From positions 1-24,574 of IMG/VR virus record IMGVR_UViG_3300028563_000068: a stretch of 24,574 nt of DNA, one strand, 5' to 3'. Below the pieces are notes generated by a model. It saw only the letters and a list, made by a program, of their open reading frames with translations, was not told the DNA's origin and searched no databases. Position numbers and translations under genes: made by a program. This DNA is from a virus. This document shows, one piece after another, positions 20,477 through 24,574 of the stretch; the first letter of the stretch is position 1, and each line of letters starts with the position of its first letter.

Positions 20477-20624
20477 AACATCTACCCCGCTTTTCGGGTT
20501 GGACCACGATACCTAGTAGGTGGCCTATATCCCGAAAAACGGGTTAATGTCCAGCACGGTGACGCACCTGATTAACCCGAAATTGTCAGCGCCCGATTAT
20601 TCGGGGAGCGCGCATATTTTGGTT
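20477..20624. promoter_or_regulatory. Divergent switch region between two XRE regulators
   Basis: The region holds a family of palindromes: CCCG-N5-CGGG at 20486-20498 and 20531-20543, a half-site ATTAACCCG at 20571-20579 with a degenerate second arm, and CCCG-N6-CGGG at 20592-20605. Several arms continue as GGTTAAT or ATTAACC. This is the layout of a repressor-controlled lysis/lysogeny switch. A possible rightward promoter uses TTAACC (20572-20577) and GATTAT (20595-20600), spaced 17 nt. Confidence 0.7.
20524..20553 (-). promoter_or_regulatory. Leftward promoter of the replication operon
   Basis: On the minus strand TGGACA (20548-20553, 5 of 6 to the -35 consensus) and TATAGG (20524-20529, 4 of 6 to the -10) are 18 nt apart. 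The palindrome CCCG-N5-CGGG at 20531-20543 sits between them, so a bound regulator would exclude RNA polymerase. A second palindrome (20486-20498) lies downstream in the leader. Confidence 0.55.
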
Positions 20625-20990
20625 ATGCCCCGTGGTCGCCCACGCCAGCAGCCCATGCCCCCGATCCACAACCGCCTGCGTGAAGCGCGGGAGGCGAAGG
20701 GTTGGTCACTGGCCAGGCTCAGCAAGGAGACGCGGCCGCGCATCCCGCCTCAAACGATCCAACGCCACGAGACTGGCATCGCCCAGGTCGATCTGCTGCA
20801 GCTTGAAGTCTACGCGATCGCGCTCGGGGTTCGCCCCGAGGAGCTGCTACACGACGGCTTGAGGCTCAGCCTCGATGCCCGTGCGCTGTTGACCCTGTAC
20901 GATCGCATGACCCCACGCGAGCGGGAGCAGCTGTTGAAGGTAGCGCAGGCTCTATCCGATGAGCCTGTGCCGTTGCGGAAGGCGAGCTAG
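20625..20990 (+). CDS. XRE-family repressor-like regulator, rightward
   Basis: The 121-aa product starts at ATG 20625 (MPRGRPRQQPMPPIHNRL); a longer frame from 20520 would run through the operators and is less likely. Residues 15-65 are a helix-turn-helix (IHNRLREAREAKGWSLARLSKETRPRIPPQTIQRHETGIAQVDLLQLEVYAIALGVRPEELL). The C-terminal part (LSLDARALLTLYDRMTPREREQLLKVAQAL) is a helix pair common in short phage XRE repressors and could dimerise. It faces the leftward XRE gene across a shared operator region, the usual arrangement of a repressor/Cro pair. Its ribosome-binding site is poor (GGGGAG, 15 nt upstream), so it may be made from a leaderless or weakly translated message. Its stop overlaps the convergent secreted-protein gene at CTAG. 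Confidence 0.75.
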   Translation: MPRGRPRQQPMPPIHNRLREAREAKGWSLARLSKETRPRIPPQTIQRHETGIAQVDLLQLEVYAIALGVRPEELLHDGLRLSLDARALLTLYDRMTPREREQLLKVAQALSDEPVPLRKAS

Positions 20991-21226
20991 CGCGGCGCCG
21001 GCTGGCTTAGCCTGTCGTTCCGTCCGTAGTCGATCGTTCCATTGTTTCCCCCGTAAGGCACGTACACCGTTGTGGTGTTCTGTTGCGCCGGCTGAGCCGG
21101 CGGAAAGATCGGCGACACGGTCGAGGCCGGCCGAGGTGACGGGGCGACATAGCGATCGAACTGCGCCCAGGCCGGGCCGGCCAGTGTCACGATCGCCAAA
21201 GCGACGCACGCTACCGTTGTCCGCAT
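20987..21226 (-). CDS. Small secreted/periplasmic protein
   Basis: The 79-aa product starts at ATG 21226 with AGAGGA upstream. The first 22 residues (MRTTVACVALAIVTLAGPAWAQ) are a typical signal peptide with an AWA cleavage site. The mature part is short and disordered, rich in Pro, Gln, Thr, Asn and Tyr (VAPSPRPASTVSPIFPPAQPAQQNTTTVYVPYGGNNGTIDYG). I do not recognise the family. It is transcribed alone and against its neighbours, next to the repressor gene, which is a common place for a lysogenic conversion gene (moron). It shares its stop codon palindrome CTAG with the convergent XRE gene. Confidence 0.65.
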   Translation of the reverse strand: MRTTVACVALAIVTLAGPAWAQFDRYVAPSPRPASTVSPIFPPAQPAQQNTTTVYVPYGGNNGTIDYGRNDRLSQPAPR

Positions 21227-21416
21227 GTGTTCCTCTCGCTGTCTAATTGTGAACACTTTAACAACCATCATCGCCGACGCACCTAACGTTTCCGGGATAA
21301 GTCACTGAGCGCGACCCGATTTTCGGGTTAATCCGCTTGCCATCGAATAACCCGCTGTGAGAATAATTCGGGTGCGGCCAGTTTCCGGCCGCTTTTGGAC
21401 AAGGGACTTACCAACA
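21227..21416. promoter_or_regulatory. Second operator region upstream of the ParB-like operon
   Basis: The region contains CCCG-N5-CGGG followed by TTAAT (21315-21327 core), a half-site CGGGATA (21293-21299), and two half-sites, ATAACCCG (21347-21354) and TTCGGGT (21367-21373), whose palindromic spacing is wider. A weak rightward promoter could use TTGCCA (21337-21342) and AATAAT (21362-21367) with a 19-nt spacer. Sharing the motif with 20477-20624 suggests control by the same regulator. Confidence 0.6.
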
Positions 21417-23021
21417 ATGGCAACACCTTCAATCGCAGCGGTGGTGAAGCGCCGCATGACGCAACTCGATCTCAAGGTAACGGGCATCGAGGGCGTGGAT
21501 CACGCCATCATCAGCCGCGTCCGCTCGGGCAAGCAGACCGACCTGAAATTCAGCGTGGCCCAGCAGATCGCCAAGGGCCTCGACATCACGCTCGACGAGC
21601 TGGGCGGCGCGCCGGCGTCCGGCGTGCGCACCCTGCCCCTGTGCGACCTGGTGCCCGATCCCCACAACGTCCGCACGATCGGCGACAGCGCCGAGGATCG
21701 GCAGTTCATCGAGAGCATCAAGCAGCATGGCCTGATCCAGCCGCTCGCCGTTCGCCGCTACAAGTACCCCGACAGCGGCAACCAGGCATGGCTGATCGTG
21801 GCCGGCCACCGGCGCCACGCCGCCCTGGTCCAGCTGCACGGGACCAAGAGCCACCTGCCCGTGCCGGTGATCGTGAAGGAGCCCAAGGCCGAGCGCGATC
21901 GCCTGGTGCTGCAGCTGGTCGAGAACATGCAGCGCGCCGAGCTGCATCCGTGGGACGTAGCCAAGTCGATCGCCGACCTGGTCAACGACGGCGTCGGCAC
22001 GGACGCGATCGCCGAGGACATCGGCAAGGGCCGGCGCTGGGTCCAGGAAATGGCCAGTGTCGGCCGTGGCCTGCACACCGGCGCGCGCAACGCCCTCGTC
22101 GGCGGCCGCATCAGCATCAGCCAGGCGATCGCCCTCGCCGCGTGCAAGGACGAGAAGCAGCAGAACGACCTCGCGGTCAAGAGCTGCGACGGCAAACTGA
22201 GCGAGGACGAGATACGCGCGGCGATCGCCGACGCAAAGGAAGCGGCGAAGGAGAAGGCAGCCAAGGAGCCCACGCAGTCGCACATCGAGGACTTCATACC
22301 CAAGGCCGATGGCGGCAACGCCAAGCGCAAAGACCCGAAGGTGTGCAGCCCCTGGTACAAGTGGAAGGGCCAGCGCGGCACGATCAAGGTGCAGCTGCTC
22401 CGCTTCCCCGACACCCACGGCTACGTCCACAACGGCGAGGAACAGTGGCGCACCAAGACCGGCGGCGTTTATTGGGACTGGTCGGCCAACACCGACAGCA
22501 AGCAGCGCGTGCGCGAGTACAACACCAAGACCGAGGCCCTGGCCGCCGGGTTCCTGCACGGCCTGGACTTCCTCCTGGTCGTGGCCAAGCCCTCCGACGC
22601 TCCCGGCCTTCGCGCGTTCGTCGAGTGGGTGCGCAGGCGCCTCATCAAAGCCGGGGCGCCCGAGCAGCAGGCGGTCAACGCCACGGTCGATCTGTACCGC
22701 GCGATCGCCAAGCGCCTCAATCCACCGGAGCCGGAGGACGCAAAGCCGGCGGCGCCGGCGCCGAAGTCCAAGGCGATCGACCTCGCCGTGCCGCCGGCAT
22801 GGGGCTGTCCCTGGCTGGTCGAGGCGCTGTTCATGTACCACAACGGCCGCCAGGCTTGGCTCTGCCAAGGATGGCAGCAGCTCACCGACACGATCGGCGG
22901 CAATGCCGGCGTGCAGGATTGGCCCGCCCTCTACGATCGCAGCCAGTGGCGAGACGACGAGCAAGGCAAGCCGTTCGACTTCCGCTCGGGGAACGTCGTG
23001 CGCCTGGAGCCGGCACTATGA
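21417..23021 (+). CDS. XRE-ParB fusion protein (ParB-like regulator)
   Basis: The 534-aa product starts at ATG 21417 with AAGGGA 10 nt upstream. Residues 1-65 form an XRE-type helix-turn-helix (IAAVVKRRMTQLDLKVTGIEGVDHAIISRVRSGKQTDLKFSVAQQIAKGLDITLDELGG). Residues 72-220 form a ParB/Spo0J N-terminal domain: CDLVPDPHNVR, FIESIKQHGLIQPLAVRR, the nucleotide-binding GHRRHAAL box, VLQLVENMQRAELHPWDVAKSI and a following HTH (GTDAIAEDIGKGRRWVQEMAS). The last 250 residues are an unfamiliar domain rich in Trp (WYKWKGQRGTIKVQLLRFPDTHGYVHNGEEQW; WDWSANTDSK). No ParA lies nearby, so partition is less likely than regulation. It heads the rightward early operon, next to operators. Confidence 0.8.
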   Translation: MATPSIAAVVKRRMTQLDLKVTGIEGVDHAIISRVRSGKQTDLKFSVAQQIAKGLDITLDELGGAPASGVRTLPLCDLVPDPHNVRTIGDSAEDRQFIESIKQHGLIQPLAVRRYKYPDSGNQAWLIVAGHRRHAALVQLHGTKSHLPVPVIVKEPKAERDRLVLQLVENMQRAELHPWDVAKSIADLVNDGVGTDAIAEDIGKGRRWVQEMASVGRGLHTGARNALVGGRISISQAIALAACKDEKQQNDLAVKSCDGKLSEDEIRAAIADAKEAAKEKAAKEPTQSHIEDFIPKADGGNAKRKDPKVCSPWYKWKGQRGTIKVQLLRFPDTHGYVHNGEEQWRTKTGGVYWDWSANTDSKQRVREYNTKTEALAAGFLHGLDFLLVVAKPSDAPGLRAFVEWVRRRLIKAGAPEQQAVNATVDLYRAIAKRLNPPEPEDAKPAAPAPKSKAIDLAVPPAWGCPWLVEALFMYHNGRQAWLCQGWQQLTDTIGGNAGVQDWPALYDRSQWRDDEQGKPFDFRSGNVVRLEPAL

Positions 23022-23308
23022 ACGCCTACGCCAAGCCGGCCATCACCAGCCTGGCGCCGACGACGGCAACGAGCGCCGACATCAGCCGCATGTTCAAGCG
23101 CAAGCCTGGCTGGTTCGACCACAGCCGCGTGCGCAAACGACTGTACGCCGCCGGCTTCCCGCATCCGGTGGACACCGGCCGCTGGTCATTGGTCGCCGTC
23201 GTCAACTGGATCGCGAGCGCCGGCCAGAACCCCGAGAACGTGCCGCCCGATTTCAAGCCCATGCCTGGCAAGCGTGGGCCGAAGCGGAACGGGTATGCCG
23301 CGCCATGA
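23018..23308 (+). CDS. Small DNA-binding protein (AlpA/excisionase-like helix-turn-helix)
   Basis: The 96-aa product starts by ATGA overlap with the ParB-like stop. Residues 20-68 (SADISRMFKRKPGWFDHSRVRKRLYAAGFPHPVDTGRWSLVAVVNWIAS) fit a MerR/AlpA-type winged helix: an early S-x-x-x-x-F-x-x-x, a turn with an aromatic residue, then the G-F-P-x-P segment followed by W-S-h-x-x-h-x-x-W-I, as in small phage regulators and excisionases. The end is basic (KPMPGKRGPKRNGY). In an operon leading to the integrase an excisionase or early regulator is reasonable; the distinction cannot be made here. Confidence 0.65.
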   Translation: MNAYAKPAITSLAPTTATSADISRMFKRKPGWFDHSRVRKRLYAAGFPHPVDTGRWSLVAVVNWIASAGQNPENVPPDFKPMPGKRGPKRNGYAAP

Positions 23309-23475
23309 GCGATCCGAAACCCGCCACCGACGACGAGCTGCGGCGTCACCCGCTGCCGGTCGATGTCCAGATCGGCAACGCCATCTTCCGAGAAGGCACG
23401 CCGCTGCTGACCATCATCGCCACCGCCCGCTACTGGCTGGCACGCGCCGAGGGCAAGGAGCCGCCCATCGCATGA
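23305..23475 (+). CDS. Hypothetical 56-aa protein, early operon
   Basis: The frame starts at ATG 23305 in overlap with the previous stop (ATGA) and ends in overlap with the next start. The product is MSDPKPATDDELRRHPLPVDVQIGNAIFREGTPLLTIIATARYWLARAEGKEPPIA. A P-L-P-V-D-V-x-I-G-N-A-I-F-R-x-G strand pair precedes one helix with a hydrophobic face. I do not recognise it. Its coupling to neighbours is the main evidence that it is a real gene. Confidence 0.55.
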   Translation: MSDPKPATDDELRRHPLPVDVQIGNAIFREGTPLLTIIATARYWLARAEGKEPPIA

Positions 23476-23711
23476 CCATCAACGATCGTCCGCCACCGCG
23501 CCCCGCGCGGCCGGCCTTCACCGTCGATGACAAGAAGCGCCTGGAGCGCGAGCTGGGCGTCATCGCCGGCAAACTCAACTGCATCGCCATCCAAGCCCGC
23601 GCGATGTGGGACGAGGGCGACTACACCGTGATCCTTGAAGCCGAGGCCGGCGCCGCCGAGGGCGACGTAATGCGCCTCAAAAAAAGATTGAAGGAGCTGA
23701 ACAAGCCATGA
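23472..23711 (+). CDS. Hypothetical 79-aa helical protein, early operon
   Basis: The frame starts by ATGA overlap. After a Pro/Arg-rich N-terminus the product is one helical unit (FTVDDKKRLERELGVIAGKLNCIAIQARAMWDEGDYTVILEAEAGAAEGDVMRLKKRLKELNKP) with regular charged and hydrophobic spacing, probably a coiled coil. No known motif is visible. It could be a small accessory or regulatory protein; the family is not recognised. The next gene begins within its stop codon, so translation is coupled. Confidence 0.55.
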   Translation: MTINDRPPPRPARPAFTVDDKKRLERELGVIAGKLNCIAIQARAMWDEGDYTVILEAEAGAAEGDVMRLKKRLKELNKP

Positions 23712-23863
23712 CCATCGCAGCCCGACGCGCCCGCATCCGCGCGCGCAACCTCGCCTCGTTCCTGGCGCCCTACGTCCTGGTCGCCGTCACCATCTTTGCC
23801 TGCATGTACGCCGGCTCGCGCGTCGCCTCGATCGGCGCCAAGTTCGCGAGGGCAATGCTATGA
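23708..23863 (+). CDS. Small membrane protein (51 aa)
   Basis: A short frame, ATG 23708 to TGA 23863, encodes MTIAARRARIRARNLASFLAPYVLVAVTIFACMYAGSRVASIGAKFARAML. It has a strongly basic N-terminus (Arg at positions 6, 7, 9, 11 and 13) and one transmembrane helix (FLAPYVLVAVTIFACMYAG), so the N-terminus should stay in the cytoplasm. Both ends overlap their neighbours by ATGA, in keeping with the operon pattern. The family is not recognised. Such peptides are common in early phage operons and may affect superinfection or membrane state. Confidence 0.55.
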   Translation: MTIAARRARIRARNLASFLAPYVLVAVTIFACMYAGSRVASIGAKFARAML

Positions 23864-24141
23864 GCGAGGACAAGGACGCCTTCGCAAAAGCGGCCGGCTT
23901 GCGCTGGACCAGGGCCATCCGCGAGCAGATCGAGCCGCTGCTCGGCGACAAGAGCCTGCTGGCTGTGCGCATCTATTTCTCTTTCGACGCCGGCACCGGC
24001 CCGCGCAGCGGAGAGATAACGATGGCAATTAGCCTCGGCGTCCACGCCATGCTGCAGGCCACGATCGAGGAGCGCCTGGCCGGCCGCGTCCCACTGATCC
24101 ACCGCCGGGTCACTCAGCTCGAACCGAGGAGGAAGTCTTGA
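23860..24141 (+). CDS. Hypothetical 93-aa protein before the integrase
   Basis: The product begins MSEDKDAFAKAAGLRWTRAIREQIEPLLGDKSLLAVRIYFSFDAGTGPRSGEITMAISLGVHAMLQATIEERLAG and ends with a basic tail (HRRVTQLEPRRKS). The layout is helix, two strands, helix, compatible with a small alpha/beta protein, but I do not recognise the family. The start overlaps the previous stop (ATGA), and the stop overlaps the integrase start TTG 24138. The 3' end carries GAGGAGGAAG, a strong ribosome-binding site for that start. Confidence 0.55.
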   Translation: MSEDKDAFAKAAGLRWTRAIREQIEPLLGDKSLLAVRIYFSFDAGTGPRSGEITMAISLGVHAMLQATIEERLAGRVPLIHRRVTQLEPRRKS

Positions 24142-24574
24142 CCCCTCGCCTTCGCGTCGTGCAGCCTCGCCAGGTGGTCAAGCTCGACGCCCCCTACTTG
24201 CTGGTCCAGCGCAACCTGGACGGTTCGGCGCGATACTACTTCGCGCCGAAGCAGCTCGATCGCCGCGCAGGCTGGGCGACGGTGCGCCTGCACGACGAGT
24301 ACGACAGGCCGATCGGAGATCCGTTGCAGGCGGCCGTGGCCTGCCGCGCGATCGCCGCCATCTACACCGCCTGGCGCCAGGGCGCGGCCGACGCCGGGCC
24401 GTGGCGCATCGACCAGCTCGGCCGCGTCGTCGCCGACAAGGAGAAGCTACGCGCCCCGCAGCGCCACTACAGGCCGGGCCAGATCGGCGCGATGGTCGCC
24501 GACTACCTGGTGCATGAGCTGTTTCTGGCGAAGGACGCCAAGACACAGAAGGAGTACCGCATCTATCTCGGCCT
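24138..24574 (+). CDS. int: Tyrosine integrase, N-terminal part (runs off right edge)
   Basis: An open frame of 145 codons starts at TTG 24138 (TTGA overlap, with GAGGAGGAAG 5-6 nt upstream) and continues past the window end. The start of the product (PYLLVQRNLDGSARYYFAPKQLDRRAGWATVRLH) resembles the arm-binding opening of phage integrases, which describes a (K/R)NxxGxxRYYFR-type strand. Near the end, PGQIGAMVADYLVHELFLAKDAKTQKEYRIYLGL matches the start of a SAM-like core-binding domain (V-x-x-Y-L...F-x-x-L/K...T-x-x-x-Y-x-x-x-L). The catalytic R-H-R-Y domain is off the window. The gene would catalyse integration and excision; last in an operon headed by the ParB-like regulator. Confidence 0.7.
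   Translation, partial: MTPRLRVVQPRQVVKLDAPYLLVQRNLDGSARYYFAPKQLDRRAGWATVRLHDEYDRPIGDPLQAAVACRAIAAIYTAWRQGAADAGPWRIDQLGRVVADKEKLRAPQRHYRPGQIGAMVADYLVHELFLAKDAKTQKEYRIYLG

Noticed and set aside
21357-21416. A 20-residue N-terminal extension of the ParB-like protein from GTG 21357
   Set aside because: It would begin inside the operator half-sites and has no ribosome-binding site. ATG 21417 has AAGGGA at good distance.
21429-22964. A 511-aa minus-strand frame opposite the ParB-like gene
   Set aside because: It is the shadow of the ParB-like gene in a GC-rich sequence. The plus-strand product has clear XRE and ParB motifs and fits the operon, so the minus frame is not needed.
1-24574. CRISPR array, tRNA or rRNA genes, insertion sequences and attachment sites
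   Set aside because: I read both strands and saw no regularly spaced repeats with unique spacers, no tRNA-like cloverleaf with flanking CCA or conserved T-loop, no transposase and no direct repeat that could be att. The integrase continues off the edge, so an att site would lie outside.

Overview
The window is part of a temperate, podovirus-like bacteriophage or prophage with high-GC DNA. I see no host housekeeping gene, rRNA, tRNA, CRISPR array or insertion sequence. The order of virion genes on the minus strand (terminase, portal, scaffold, capsid, cement-like protein, tail tubes, internal virion proteins) is that of a short-tailed phage of the T7 morphological type. The pairing of portal, a Bbp19-like protein, scaffold, capsid and cement-like protein recalls Bordetella phage BPP-1 and relatives. 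A Proteobacterium is the likely host; the sequence does not let me name a genus. The start of an apparent tyrosine integrase runs off the right edge, which argues for a temperate life cycle.

Layout: (1) 1-13227, minus strand, is the late packaging and virion operon, read right to left. It holds small and large terminase, three short genes, portal, Bbp19-like protein, a 62-aa protein, scaffold, a 102-aa protein, major capsid protein, cement-like protein, tail tubular proteins A and B, a GNAT-like virion protein, an internal virion protein B-like protein, and the first 250 codons of a large internal virion protein that leaves the left edge. Many genes join by ATGA-type overlaps; the exceptions are the capsid and cement genes, which are separated by spacers with strong stem-loops. 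(2) 13228-13708 is a divergent control region with a cluster of GCAAC/GTTGC repeats, an AT-rich island and two inverted repeats. (3) 13709-15662, plus strand, carries an ArdC-type antirestriction gene and four small genes, the last a mini XRE regulator starting at TTG. (4) 15643-20476, minus strand, is a replication operon: an XRE regulator first, then two small genes, a Toprim primase, two more tiny genes (one a previously hidden lipoprotein-like peptide), a P-loop helicase-like ATPase and a cupin-like protein. (5) 20477-21416 is the switch region: divergent XRE regulators, a small secreted protein and repeated CCCG-N5-CGGG operator-like sites. (6) 21417-24574, plus strand, is an early operon of an XRE-ParB fusion, five small genes and the integrase start.

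Together the parts read as a lysogenic phage. A switch governed by small XRE regulators and shared operators would control replication to the left and the ParB/integrase operon to the right. The late operon would start from the repeat-rich region, and ArdC would protect incoming DNA from host restriction. Functions are assigned from motifs, lengths and gene order only; no database search was possible.
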